Assembly: GCA_002433025.1 (NCBI GenBank)
Contig: DJGZ01000064.1
Span: 7,202-71,201 of the forward strand
Direction: 5' to 3'
DNA from: Bacteroidales bacterium UBA5833
Lineage (GTDB): Bacteria; Bacteroidota; Bacteroidia; Bacteroidales; Lentimicrobiaceae
Length of the DNA stretch: 64,000 nt
The notes under the pieces: model-generated
Databases searched by the model: none
Told to the model about the DNA's origin: nothing
Seen by the model: only the letters and a program-made list of their open reading frames with translations
Shown here: positions 8,692 to 17,716 of the stretch, one piece after another
Layout: the number at the start of each line of letters is the position of its first letter
Position numbering within the stretch: the first letter of the stretch is position 1
Program-made: the position numbers and the translations under genes

Positions 8692-9207
8692 ATGGAAAAT
8701 TACCTGATACCGGAAAAGGCGGCTGTATGCGGCCTCTATTGCGGAGCCTGCGGAATTTATCTGGCAACGCAATCAAACGACGTGGAAAAACTGGCGCAAT
8801 ATGCTGTCAGGCTTAATCAGCCGGTTGAAGAAACCCATTGCCACGGATGCCGGTCAAACACCAAAACAGCCTGGTGCCGGGAATGTAAAATGGTAAGCTG
8901 TGCCGCGGGAAAAGGGGTGGATTTTTGTGGGTCCTGCAACGAATATCCGTGCGAAACGTTGAAAGACTTCCAGGCCATGATGCCGCACCGGGCTGAATTA
9001 TGGGAATCGCAGGCAAGGATTGCCGAAGCAGGTCCTGAAGTGTGGATGAAGGAAATGGAAATTCATTTTGCTTGTCCGTCATGCGGGAAAGTCAATACTT
9101 CCTATGACATAAAATGTCCTTCATGCGGAAACATACCGGGAAACCACTTCGCCGGGAAACATTCCGCCCTGATCAAAGAATATTTTTCGAAACTGTCAAA
9201 ACCCTGA
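8692..9207 (+). CDS. DUF3795 cysteine-rich protein
   Basis: A 171-residue cytoplasmic protein. The N-terminal two thirds matches DUF3795: CGLYCGACGIYLA, CHGCRSN, WCRECKM and FCGSCNEYPCETL give the family's cysteine spacing. The C-terminal part adds a separate zinc-ribbon-like pair of motifs, FACPSCGK and IKCPSCGN. The cysteines suggest metal binding, but no function is established for the family. Its stop abuts the next gene (TGA at 9205-9207, next ATG at 9214), which indicates a shared transcript. Confidence 0.85.
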   Translation: MENYLIPEKAAVCGLYCGACGIYLATQSNDVEKLAQYAVRLNQPVEETHCHGCRSNTKTAWCRECKMVSCAAGKGVDFCGSCNEYPCETLKDFQAMMPHRAELWESQARIAEAGPEVWMKEMEIHFACPSCGKVNTSYDIKCPSCGNIPGNHFAGKHSALIKEYFSKLSKP

Positions 9208-9213
9208 TTGGCC

Positions 9214-9924
9214 ATGAATAAGGAGTTGCGCATGCAGGCAATCCGGTTTGGCCGCTTTGCCGTGTACATGAATATCTCCGGGGTTGTTTTTTCGGGCCTG
9301 GTATTTCCGTTGCTGACCCTGTGGCTGCACCCGCAGCCTGCCTGGCGCGACGCTGCCTTGTTTGCGGAATCTTTTCATCCTTTGCAGACTGCAACCTTTT
9401 TTCTGGGATTTTTTCTTGTAATTGGCTCGCTGCTCACCTTTGTCTCGCTGTATTTCCTGTCCCGCGCCGAAAAGAAGATCTATGCACTTTCAGGACTGAT
9501 CGTAAATACAGTATTTACGGCTGTGGTATTTATCAACTACATCATTCAGACCACCTACATTCCTTACCTGGCTACCCACTATCCCCCTGAAACAGCATCC
9601 ATTTTACCGGCCTTCACCATGGCCAATCCCGGCTCTTTTGCCTGGGCGCTCGAAATGTACGGATGGGGCGGAATCGGGCTTTCATTTATACTGATGGCCT
9701 TTACTTTCGATAAAAACCGTTCCGGAACCTTGCTGAAAACATTGTTTCTGATCAACGGTTGCTGCAGCGTGGCCTCCGCGTTGATCACCTCCTTCGATAT
9801 GACCTGGCTGTTTACCTCCGCCGGATTATCAGCCCTGGTGATCTGGAATCTGCTTGTGCTGATCATAGACATTTTCCTGCTGCGGTGGTTTGCGCTGCAG
9901 CAGGCGCATCCGGAAACGGGGTAA
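9214..9924 (+). CDS. Multi-pass membrane protein of unknown function
   Basis: A 236-residue protein with about six hydrophobic segments, including GVVFSGLVFPLLTLWL, ATFFLGFFLVIGSLLTFV, GLIVNTVFTAVVFINYI, WGGIGLSFILMAFTF and LSALVIWNLLVLIIDIFLL. The lack of a cleavable signal and the short charged loops suggest an inner-membrane location. It loosely resembles DUF4386-type proteins, but I cannot name a family with confidence. ATG at 9214 is preferred to a TTG at 9208. It follows DUF3795 directly and converges with the leftward exported pair; the gap is about 50 bases. Confidence 0.7.
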   Translation: MNKELRMQAIRFGRFAVYMNISGVVFSGLVFPLLTLWLHPQPAWRDAALFAESFHPLQTATFFLGFFLVIGSLLTFVSLYFLSRAEKKIYALSGLIVNTVFTAVVFINYIIQTTYIPYLATHYPPETASILPAFTMANPGSFAWALEMYGWGGIGLSFILMAFTFDKNRSGTLLKTLFLINGCCSVASALITSFDMTWLFTSAGLSALVIWNLLVLIIDIFLLRWFALQQAHPETG

Positions 9925-9976
9925 TATGGCTTCCGGACATGCCGGATTACAGAATCCCGGATGTAGATGAGGTCTT

Positions 9977-11467
9977 TTATGGTTCCACCCAAAGTACGGA
10001 ATTACCGGTTCCCTGTGCATTGCCTTCCCAGACTTCATTGGCCGGATCAATCATCCACTGTCCGTCAACGATAAACTTGTAGGTGTGCTTCCCGGGGCCG
10101 AGAAATACAGGGCAGGTCCACACCCCGTTTTTCAGGGTCATCACGCAGGCGTCTTCGCGCCATCCGTTGAAACTTCCGGTAACAATCACTTTTTTCGCAT
10201 CCGTAAACAGGGCCAGGGTAAAGGTATAATTGGGCTTAAAGGTGAGCACGGAATTTTCGAAAACGCCTTCCCCGACGCTTGCTGGGTTGGCCGGATCGGT
10301 CATCCATTGCCCGTCAGCAATAAACTTATACTCGTGAATGCCCGGCGCCAGGTGGTAAGCCAGTTCCCAGCCGTTGTCCGTTTTGTCCATCAGCAGCTCA
10401 TTGGGGTTCCACCCGTTGAAACTTCCGGCCAGGTAAACCTTCCCGGCGGTCTTGAATCCGCTGAGCCTGAATGTCATTGTATCTCCTATGCCCAGGTATG
10501 AGTTGAAAGAACCGCTGCCATTGTCGCGCATCACCGGATTGCCGGGATCGGTTATCCATTTTCTGTCAACAATATACTTATATGCGTGGGTCCCCGGGTT
10601 CAGAAACATGGGCAGTTCCCACCCGCCGTCTGTCCTGCGCATCGGCAGTTGATTCCGGTTCCAGTTGTTGAAGCTGCCGGCCACATATACTCTTTTTGCC
10701 TTTGGATATCCGGCAAGCCTGAAGATATGGTTGTAGCAGTAAACAGCGCTGTTTAAGCCGCCCTGTCCGTCGTATTCTTCAAGGTTGTTGACAGGGTCGG
10801 GCACCCATTGCCCGTCTACAATATACTTGTAGAGATATTTACCAGGTTTCAGATGTACCCGGCAGGTCCATCCTTCGCTGGTTTTCCGCATGGGCTGCTT
10901 CCGGGTGCTCCAGTTGTTGAAAGTTCCCGAAAGAACCACCCGCCGGGCATTGGTGTATTCCTTTAAAAGAAATGTTGCCGTATCATTACTGAAGCTGAAT
11001 GCCGACGGATCTTGGAAATCATTCACGCCGTAATGCCATTGAAGCATGCGGAAGATACTGATCAATGACGGACGCCGGGGCTTCCTGATTTCCGGTCCGC
11101 GGGGGAGTTCTTCGTCAAGCAGTTCTTCATCCAGCAACAGTACATCATGGGTGCTGACATCCAGCGAAGGGGCTTCCAGTTGTTTGGAGATCTCCACGAT
11201 ATGGTGATCGATGCGGCTGACCGACCAGATTGTATTCCCTGCCTGAATTTCTTTTTCTGAAGTCTGAAAAGCTTTCTCTATCAGGGTGCTGTCGAGACTG
11301 AAGAGCCGGGAGATCTCACCTTTGCGTTGTGCCGGCCAACGGCTGTCGAGTTGAAAATATATGCGGTTGTCGCTGATATAGCAGACATTTCCGGGTTTGT
11401 ACTGGGCAAAAACCACTTGAGGCGCAATGAGCAGTGTGGCAAATGCGATGAGCCTGATCATTTTCAT
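9977..11467 (-). CDS. Exported protein with four glycogen-binding (CBM48/AMPK-type) modules
   Basis: A 496-residue protein with a signal peptide (LIAFATLLIAPQVVFAQ). Residues about 25-160 form a unique N-terminal region. Four tandem modules of about 80 residues follow, each with a GSFNNW/GSFNGW motif, a WELPMFLNPG-like strand, a YKYIVDGQW segment and a DP-N turn. This is the pattern of CBM48/AMPK beta-subunit carbohydrate-binding domains. No catalytic domain is attached, so it probably binds alpha-glucan or serves as a scaffold in the periplasm or at the surface. Its start overlaps the stop of the aspartic protease gene by four bases, which suggests coupled translation and a joint role. Confidence 0.82.
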   Translation of the reverse strand: MKMIRLIAFATLLIAPQVVFAQYKPGNVCYISDNRIYFQLDSRWPAQRKGEISRLFSLDSTLIEKAFQTSEKEIQAGNTIWSVSRIDHHIVEISKQLEAPSLDVSTHDVLLLDEELLDEELPRGPEIRKPRRPSLISIFRMLQWHYGVNDFQDPSAFSFSNDTATFLLKEYTNARRVVLSGTFNNWSTRKQPMRKTSEGWTCRVHLKPGKYLYKYIVDGQWVPDPVNNLEEYDGQGGLNSAVYCYNHIFRLAGYPKAKRVYVAGSFNNWNRNQLPMRRTDGGWELPMFLNPGTHAYKYIVDRKWITDPGNPVMRDNGSGSFNSYLGIGDTMTFRLSGFKTAGKVYLAGSFNGWNPNELLMDKTDNGWELAYHLAPGIHEYKFIADGQWMTDPANPASVGEGVFENSVLTFKPNYTFTLALFTDAKKVIVTGSFNGWREDACVMTLKNGVWTCPVFLGPGKHTYKFIVDGQWMIDPANEVWEGNAQGTGNSVLWVEP

Positions 11468-12471
11468 TGCCTGCCCTCCTTTCTCACACTGAAACCGATT
11501 TCTTTTTTACGGAAGTTGAAACTGTAAACGCCTTTCATCCAGAAATCATAACCCAGCATACCTTCGATGGTGCAGCCATAGGCCTCACCCATGGCTGTCA
11601 GGTCCATGATTACGGTTCCCATACTGCCAAACCGGTAACTGCCCAGTTCAAGTTCATTCATGATCCCGTACAGTACCTCAGAAGACTGTGAAGAGGCTCC
11701 TCCTACCGGGGCCCGGCGGCTGATCTGCACGGTTTCCATCACTTTCTTTGAGACGTTCCGGTGCAGTGCATTGATTTCAGCTCCGGTATCGAGGCAGAAA
11801 TTCAGGCTTTTGTCACCTATTTTTCCCCTTACCAGCATTATCTTGTAATGGGTTTCAATTTTCTGTCTGAAGTCAAATTGCGGAAGATCATCACCGGTAC
11901 TGGTACGATTGCCATCTCCGTCGATGTGTACCAGGATCATCTGATTTGCTGCGGCGTCGAAAATCACCTCCATATCATCGATCATTTTCATGCCGAATAA
12001 TCCCAGGATTTTCACACCGCGTTTGTCTTCAATGTGCCCCAGATCGGCCATATCTGCCGCAACTTTTTCATAAAAAAAGCCTGAGGCGTCAACCTCTTTA
12101 ACGATGGTCCCGTGAACTTTGCTGAAATTACCCGTAATGCCGCCGGCTCCCGGTTTTTCATAGGCAGCATACTTCCTGAAATACGTACGGTTGAGTACAA
12201 GCCCGGTGGCACCTGTGTCGAAGATCAGGTTTCCTTCCTGATCGTCAATTCTGGCTTCTATCAGAAAAAGCCTGCCTGCCTGCTTTAAAGGAATAACAAT
12301 TGAACTGAGGCTTCCTGAAACAGTGCTCCCTTTCAGCAATAAATTTACCTGTACCTTTTCAGGATTCATATCTCCGGCTGTTGCGGTTTTCAGGGCCGCA
12401 GCTGTCAGAAGCAATATGAATACGCCAACTTTCAAATTGATATAATACAATGCAGAAGATCCTTTTTTCAT
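11464..12471 (-). CDS. Exported two-lobed retropepsin-like aspartic protease
   Basis: A 335-residue protein with one N-terminal hydrophobic segment (about residues 12-30) that acts as a signal or anchor. Two aspartic-protease signatures are visible, FDTGATGLVLN at D85 and LDTGAEINALH at D228. Each is followed by a hydrophobic-hydrophobic-Gly motif (KILGLFGMKM near 155; GMLGYDFW near the end). This is the arrangement of two retropepsin-like lobes in one chain, able to form a complete active site without dimerising. Bacterial members of clan AA are little studied. It is the first gene of a two-gene unit with the glycogen-binding-module protein. Confidence 0.82.
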   Translation of the reverse strand: MKKGSSALYYINLKVGVFILLLTAAALKTATAGDMNPEKVQVNLLLKGSTVSGSLSSIVIPLKQAGRLFLIEARIDDQEGNLIFDTGATGLVLNRTYFRKYAAYEKPGAGGITGNFSKVHGTIVKEVDASGFFYEKVAADMADLGHIEDKRGVKILGLFGMKMIDDMEVIFDAAANQMILVHIDGDGNRTSTGDDLPQFDFRQKIETHYKIMLVRGKIGDKSLNFCLDTGAEINALHRNVSKKVMETVQISRRAPVGGASSQSSEVLYGIMNELELGSYRFGSMGTVIMDLTAMGEAYGCTIEGMLGYDFWMKGVYSFNFRKKEIGFSVRKEGRQ

Positions 12472-12799
12472 ATATGAGCTTTTGCGCTGTTCGCCTTATG
12501 CTAAATTAATTCATTATTGCAAAGTAATTGGTGATGAAGTAAATTATTTGCACTGAAGTGATTTTATCTCTGATTTTATGATTCCATGGATGTGCCCGGA
12601 TTGTCAATGCCGGAAAGGATATAAGCTAACTCATGAATTGATTGAATAGTATATTGTTGAGGTATTAACCGTTAACAAATCATTTACCAGGTGTTTGATC
12701 AGGCAAGAAACTGAGTTTATCTATACAGCCGGAAAGGCCGTTTCCATTACGAAACGGCCTTTCCTGGTCTAAGGCAATAGCCCGGGCATGGCATGTTGA
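12472..12799. other. Intergenic region between two leftward units
   Basis: Contains the upstream region of the aspartic protease unit, where a near -7 box TTACTTTGC (minus strand, about 12520-12530) is visible, and the perfect hairpin listed separately. Nothing else is recognisable in these 328 bases. Confidence 0.4.
12731..12764 (-). terminator. Perfect 14-pair hairpin, probable terminator of the paralogous exported pair
   Basis: The arms GGAAAGGCCGTTTC (12731-12744) and GAAACGGCCTTTCC (12751-12764) pair perfectly around a six-base loop. It lies about 35 bases past the stop of the leftward gene at 12800. No long T run follows on either strand, so it may act as a processing or REP-like structure instead. 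Confidence 0.55.
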
Positions 12800-13291
12800 T
12801 TATCTGGGCTTTTGATCACTGATAATGTTGATATTAAACCAGGCCAGGGTGTCATTGGTTTCTGCTTCGTTTTTCAGCAGTTGCAAATGTCCGTTGCTCA
12901 GCAGGTAGTACCTGTATATATGGTTTTGAGGAGCAATTTCCCAGTTTAAAGGATCATATTTGCCGCAGTTACTGCAATACCTGTATAGACGGCAGCCGTC
13001 GCGCCGGGAGATAAATTCCATGAACACGAGGTCAAGGGTATCGCCCCGGACATTCAGCAACGGCAGCAATTCATATTGATGGCCTTTTATCCGGTAGGCT
13101 TTCACACTACTGTTGGGGATTTTTAATAACTCACCTTCAGAAGTCATAATCCGGGTATGCGAGAATCCTGTTGTCATTTTAAGGCATTCATAAGTAACCC
13201 CTTCAGCAACGATAAAACCCTCAGCATTTGATTTTGCCCTGCTGCCCGGCGATAATAAGGCCAGTATCAGTAATATCAGGATTGTTTTCAT
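12800..13291 (-). CDS. Exported protein of unknown function, paralogue 1
   Basis: A 163-residue protein with a short signal peptide (MKTILILLILALLSPGSRAKS). The mature part is mostly predicted beta structure with alternating aromatic residues. It shares a clear pattern with its neighbour at 13365-13838: a G-x-T-Y-x-C-L/Q-K start, IMTSEGELLKIPNSSVKA, a KGHQYELLPL-type strand, a segment of the form MEFISRRDGCRLYRYC, and a final strand ending in LL/LLV. I recognise no family. The two paralogues are tandem, 73 bases apart, and were probably produced by duplication. Confidence 0.7.
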   Translation of the reverse strand: MKTILILLILALLSPGSRAKSNAEGFIVAEGVTYECLKMTTGFSHTRIMTSEGELLKIPNSSVKAYRIKGHQYELLPLLNVRGDTLDLVFMEFISRRDGCRLYRYCSNCGKYDPLNWEIAPQNHIYRYYLLSNGHLQLLKNEAETNDTLAWFNINIISDQKPR

Positions 13292-13364
13292 GACAGTGAT
13301 TTATTGATGGTTACTGAATTTTTCCGGCCGGAACCTGTTCAGGAATGCGGTTCCGTTTTATGGC

Positions 13365-13838
13365 CTATGCTACCTTGACTCCGAAAAAAGGGAGGACCGA
13401 GGCGGCATTTTTGCAATCAACCAGCAGATAGAATTCACCATCTTTAAAAACATAGTAAACAACCTGGAGGTGAGCAGGCTTGTAATTACATCTCAAAAGG
13501 TCGCCGCACTCGCCGTATTCGCAGTACTTATAAAGCCTGAGCCCGTTACGTGAAGTTATATATTCCATAAGGGCGGTTTTTCCTTGGGCCGCGCCTTCAT
13601 AGATAACAGGGAGCCGTTCATAGAGTTTTCCATCACGGTAAACTGCATCCACTTTACTGTATGGAATTTTAAGGGTAAATCCATCGCTTGTTACGATGTT
13701 TGCACAGAATAATCCGGATCTTACTTTCTGGCAGAAGTAGGTTTTACCACCGGAAGTCAGGTAGTTGGTCGTTTCTTCACCTGCTCTCAGGGCAAGGGCT
13801 GTAATGACCAGCAACAGCATAGCAAAAATTTTTTTCAT
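13365..13838 (-). CDS. Exported protein of unknown function, paralogue 2
   Basis: A 157-residue protein with a signal peptide (MKKIFAMLLLVITALALRAG). Its core aligns by eye with the downstream gene: KTYFCQKVRSG, NIVTSDGFTLKIPYSKVDA, MEYITSRNGLRLYKYCEYG and YYVFKDGEFYLLVD. The shared Y-K/R-YC motif with nearby cysteines (CEYGECGDLLRC here) could form disulfides after export. The function is unknown. It is probably co-transcribed with the 12800 gene, ahead of the hairpin at 12731-12764. Confidence 0.72.
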   Translation of the reverse strand: MKKIFAMLLLVITALALRAGEETTNYLTSGGKTYFCQKVRSGLFCANIVTSDGFTLKIPYSKVDAVYRDGKLYERLPVIYEGAAQGKTALMEYITSRNGLRLYKYCEYGECGDLLRCNYKPAHLQVVYYVFKDGEFYLLVDCKNAASVLPFFGVKVA

Positions 13839-13960
13839 GGTATTTTCCTCCGTTTAAAGGTTTGATTATTGGTGATGTAAAATTATGTAACATGCTGTGC
13901 TATAACCAAATATAATCGATTATCTGTGCAAATGAATCGGTAAGCGTTTCACCGGCCGTG

Positions 13961-13989
13961 CAGGCCATTATGCCGACTTTAATGGCCTG
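13961..13989 (-). terminator. Hairpin, possible terminator of the propeller kinase gene
   Basis: CAGGCCATTA (13961-13970) pairs with TAATGGCCTG (13980-13989) around a nine-base loop, and outer CGGTAA/TTACCG bases can add to the stem. It lies 144 bases past the stop of the leftward kinase gene at 14133 and upstream of the exported paralogue. No T run is present. The rest of the 13839-14132 gap shows nothing else. Confidence 0.4.
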
Positions 13990-14132
13990 TTTACCGAAAT
14001 TATCGTGATTAGGGTATTACACAGGAAGGGAGTTGCAAATACCCCGGAATATTTATTGGCCGGGGTTGGTAAAACTGGTGGATTTGTTTTAAGTAACAGG
14101 ACAATATAGCCAGAAAAGAGGGGGAACCGCTT

Positions 14133-17100
14133 TCAGGCTGTTGGCAGATAAACCCTGAATTCGCTTCCTTTGCCAGGTTCGCTGCTGACGTCAATGCGGC
14201 CTTTATGCATTTCGGCAAGTTCTTTGCAAAGGATCAGTCCAAGGCCTGAGCCGGGCTCCTGATCTGTACCCTTTGTTTTGTGCACGGTGCCTAAATCAAA
14301 AAGCTTCTTTGCTTTATCCGCCGGGATTCCAATGCCGCTATCCTTAACACTCAGTATACAGAACCCACGGCTTTCGTTTATGCCGACATCGATTTTCCCG
14401 TTTCTGTTGGTGAATTTCAGTGCATTGGTCAGCAGATTCCTCATGATGGTATTAATCATGTTGACATCTGCCTGAATGGTGCTGCATTTACTGAAATTGG
14501 TGCTGATTTCTATATTTTTACGCGCCGCCTGCACCGTGATATGCCCGATGCTTTCCTCTGCAATGGTTTTAAGATCGACTTTTTCAGGGCTGTAAGCAAT
14601 TGATCCTGTTTGTGTGCGGGCCCAGAGTAATAAATTTTCCAGCAATTCGTGCGCCTGTTGAGAGGATGTCTTGATATTTTCCAGCGCTTTCTGCAGTTTA
14701 ACCGGATCCATATTATTGAGTGTTATCAGCAGGACATCGGTAAGCCCGATAATGGTATTAAACGGGTTGCGCAGGTCGTGGGCGATGATGGAGAAGAATT
14801 TGTCTTTGGCAGCATTCAATCCATTGAGTTCTGCATTCTTATCCAATATTTCTGACTTTTGTCTTTCAATTAACTGTGTTCTCAGTCTTACCCGCTCTTC
14901 CAGTATTTTGCGTTCCCTGAAAAGATGTCGCTCTCTTATCCTGATATAGAGAAAAACCAGGAATGCCAGCAGGAAAAGATATGCAGCAATTGCTATACGG
15001 CTTTTCCACCAGGGGGGCCGGATGCCGATCGGCAGGCTGACCCCGGTTTCATTCCAGATTCCGTCGTTATTGCATCCTTTGACCCTGAGGGTATAGTCTC
15101 CGGGTGGAAGGTTGGTGAATGCCACAAAATTCCGGGTACCGATCTCTATCCAGTTATCATCGATCCCTTCCAGCATATAAGCATAGGAATTTTTTGAAGG
15201 ATTGGTAAATTCCATCGCGGCAAACTCTATGGTAAACGTGTTTTCGTTATAGTTCAGCCTGACTTTTCCGGTCTCTTCAAGGCTGATTTCCATCTTGTTT
15301 CCTTTGATGATTTTATAAGCAGAAGTTATGGTAATCGCCGGGATATGCGGATTTTCGAGGAGTGAGTCAGGAAAAAATGAGTTCAGTCCGTTCATCCCTC
15401 CGAAGAACATCTCTCCATGAGCGCTTTTAAAAGCTGCGCCAAGATTAAACTCCTGCCCCTGCAAACCATCCGCTTCGGTAAAAGTTTTGAAATTATTGCC
15501 TTCCGGATTGTATCGGCAAAGACCGTTGCCGGTCGCAAACCAAAGGCTATTCCGGTTGTCCTTGAGTATACTGTATACAAGATTGCCCGGAAAGCCATGC
15601 GCCCTGGAATAGCAGGTAAAATTGCCTTTTCTGTGCGAAAAAAGGTTGACATAGGAATTTGTGCCTACCCAGATATTGCCTTCATGATCTTCGCAAAGCG
15701 CCGTTATAAAGTTATCAGACAGCGGGCCGGGTTTGTTGTCCGTTTTTTTGAAATGGGTCACTGCAGGATTGCCGGGCGTAATCATATCCAGCCCGTTTGT
15801 CGTGCCAATCCATACGTTGCCTTTGCTGTCCTCCAGAATTGCATATACCAGGTTAGCGCTGATACCGCGCCCTGACGGACTGTCTGTGTGAAGGTGTTCT
15901 GCGAGTTTTCCGTTTTCAGCAATATTATATACGCCCTGATTGGTTGCAATCCAGTAATTGCCCTGTCCGTCCTGTAACATGCTGTTGATCCTTAGCCCGG
16001 AGAAATCAGGAAAACTTGTCAGGGTAGGGAATCCGGAAGGTCGTTTAAACATTCTGTCCTTCCTGTCAAAAACCATAAGCCCGTCTCTGCTGCCAATCCA
16101 GATATATTGCCTTTTGTCTTCAAATATTACGTGCACAAAATCATTCGGGATATATGTTTTGCCGTTGCCCGCAGTTGAAAAATGCTCAACACGGCCTGTG
16201 CTCCGGTCGAAAAGATTCAGCCCCTGCCCCCAGTTGCCGATCCACAGAACATTATGATCGTCAAGATAAACCGAGGCAATCACGTTTCCGGCAAGGTCGA
16301 CGGAATAAGGGGAGTCGTTGCGCTGATAGAGGTTGAAGTTTCTTTTTTTCAGGTCGGTTTTATTCAGGCCCGATAATGTTCCTATCCACAGATTACCGGA
16401 GTTGTCAATGAGAAGGGAGAGGTTGATGTTGTGATTCAGCCCGTTGTCCTCTGCAGTAAAGGTTTCAGCGGCCCGCTTTTTTTCTTTCGCGGGTTTTAGC
16501 CTGTTCAGCCCACCACCTTCAGTAGCTACCCAGATATTGCCTGAGGAATCGGAGAGGATGGCCCTGACAAAGTTGTTGCTGAGCGAATGCTTATCCCCGG
16601 GATGATGCTGATAGCTGACAATACGCTTGTCAGCTTTATTCATGCAGCTGAGGCCGGTGGTTGTGCCAATCCATAAATTTCCCTGCCGGTCCTGATGCAA
16701 AGCCGTAATATTGCTGCCTGACAGGCTTTTTGGGCTGCCGGGCCGATGGTGATAAGTGCTGAATGTTTCGGTTGCAGGATTAAAAGCAGCCAGCCCTTTC
16801 GTTGATGCAACCCATATTGTGCCATTGTTATCCTGAAGTACAGGAATGTTATTGTCCTTTACACTCGGATCATTTTCCAGCGGAACCAGATAATGACGGA
16901 ACGATAAGGTTGCCGGGTCGCAGATTGTAAGTACAGGAGGTGTGTTGATGATAAGTTGTCCGTTTTGCGCACATCTTACATCGTAAACATAATCCGTAAC
17001 AGGCGTATCAAATGGGATTTCATACCTTACTGCTTCAAAGCGGTTATCTTTTCTGTTGTACCTGACCAGCCCCCCTTTGGTACCTATCCAGAGATTTGCA

Positions 17101-17378
17101 TCCTTGTCCTCAGCTATGGCATAGATCCAGTTGTTCGGGATCGAACAGCTGTCATCCGGATTATAAGTATAAACTTCAAATTTGTATCCGTTAAACCTGT
17201 TCAGTCCGTTTTGGGTGCCTATCCACAGAAATCCCCTTGAATCCTGAAAGATACAGTTAACCACACTCTGAGAAAGACCATCTCCGATTGAGTATCCTGT
17301 AAAATAGAACTGCTGTGCCATCGTAGTTGAAATGGCTGTCAGAAGCAGGCTAACAGTTAACACAGACTTGATTTTCAT
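14133..17378 (-). CDS. Two-component regulator propeller sensor histidine kinase
   Basis: A 1,081-residue membrane sensor. After a signal segment (VLTVSLLLTAISTTMAQ) come about 700 residues of repeated LWIGTxxGL-type blades (for example FLWIGTQNGLNRFN, NVWIGTTNGLDMI). These form the two seven-bladed propellers of periplasmic sugar-sensing regulators. A Y_Y_Y domain follows (NSYAYMLEGIDDNWIEIG, LPPGDYTLRVKGCNNDG), then one membrane helix (IAIAAYLFLLAFLVFLYIRI), and a kinase core with H box FFSIIAHDLRNPFN (histidine near residue 865), N box NLLTNALKFTNRNG and G boxes DSGIGIP and GSGLGLILCKEL. Unlike full hybrid systems it has no receiver or AraC domain, so it must signal to a separate regulator. 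The LytTR regulator upstream in the same direction is a candidate partner. Confidence 0.93.
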   Translation of the reverse strand: MKIKSVLTVSLLLTAISTTMAQQFYFTGYSIGDGLSQSVVNCIFQDSRGFLWIGTQNGLNRFNGYKFEVYTYNPDDSCSIPNNWIYAIAEDKDANLWIGTKGGLVRYNRKDNRFEAVRYEIPFDTPVTDYVYDVRCAQNGQLIINTPPVLTICDPATLSFRHYLVPLENDPSVKDNNIPVLQDNNGTIWVASTKGLAAFNPATETFSTYHHRPGSPKSLSGSNITALHQDRQGNLWIGTTTGLSCMNKADKRIVSYQHHPGDKHSLSNNFVRAILSDSSGNIWVATEGGGLNRLKPAKEKKRAAETFTAEDNGLNHNINLSLLIDNSGNLWIGTLSGLNKTDLKKRNFNLYQRNDSPYSVDLAGNVIASVYLDDHNVLWIGNWGQGLNLFDRSTGRVEHFSTAGNGKTYIPNDFVHVIFEDKRQYIWIGSRDGLMVFDRKDRMFKRPSGFPTLTSFPDFSGLRINSMLQDGQGNYWIATNQGVYNIAENGKLAEHLHTDSPSGRGISANLVYAILEDSKGNVWIGTTNGLDMITPGNPAVTHFKKTDNKPGPLSDNFITALCEDHEGNIWVGTNSYVNLFSHRKGNFTCYSRAHGFPGNLVYSILKDNRNSLWFATGNGLCRYNPEGNNFKTFTEADGLQGQEFNLGAAFKSAHGEMFFGGMNGLNSFFPDSLLENPHIPAITITSAYKIIKGNKMEISLEETGKVRLNYNENTFTIEFAAMEFTNPSKNSYAYMLEGIDDNWIEIGTRNFVAFTNLPPGDYTLRVKGCNNDGIWNETGVSLPIGIRPPWWKSRIAIAAYLFLLAFLVFLYIRIRERHLFRERKILEERVRLRTQLIERQKSEILDKNAELNGLNAAKDKFFSIIAHDLRNPFNTIIGLTDVLLITLNNMDPVKLQKALENIKTSSQQAHELLENLLLWARTQTGSIAYSPEKVDLKTIAEESIGHITVQAARKNIEISTNFSKCSTIQADVNMINTIMRNLLTNALKFTNRNGKIDVGINESRGFCILSVKDSGIGIPADKAKKLFDLGTVHKTKGTDQEPGSGLGLILCKELAEMHKGRIDVSSEPGKGSEFRVYLPTA

Positions 17379-17716
17379 TTCCAGCTGATGATTATGGGAT
17401 TTTTCCGGAAACTATTGTTGCTTGCAGTTCAGTGTAAAGAAGAGCAGTCAGCAAACACTTTTAGCATATAAACTCAAATATACAAAATATTTATAAGTGT
17501 TTCAAGCTGAACGGATAAAAGATAATAAGTAATCGCTCCTTGCAATTACTGAACCATCGGCATGACTGATTATTAAGCTGATTTTTATGCCCGGGTTCAG
17601 GATATTTCAATGAATCATTGTCAAGGCAGTTCCTGATCCGGATCCGCAAAGAATACCAGGTCGGAGTGGCCTGGGGCAGGGGCTGGTGTTAACAATATCA
17701 CACCCGGAAGTAAATG
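17379..17716. other. Intergenic region holding the propeller kinase promoter
   Basis: 338 bases between the LytTR regulator stop and the propeller kinase start, both leftward. It contains the promoter listed at 17475-17505 and no clear terminator hairpin. Nothing else is recognised. Confidence 0.4.
17475..17505 (-). promoter_or_regulatory. Bacteroidota-type promoter of the propeller kinase
   Basis: On the minus strand TTG (17503-17505) and TATATTTG (17475-17482) are separated by 20 bases. This matches the -33 TTG / -7 TAnnTTTG consensus of Bacteroidota primary sigma factor promoters in both elements and spacing. The leader to the ATG at 17378 would be about 90 bases. Confidence 0.65.

Noticed and set aside
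14133..17378. A complete hybrid two-component system protein
   Set aside because: The protein ends after the ATPase domain; receiver and AraC domains are absent, and no frameshift leads into them.
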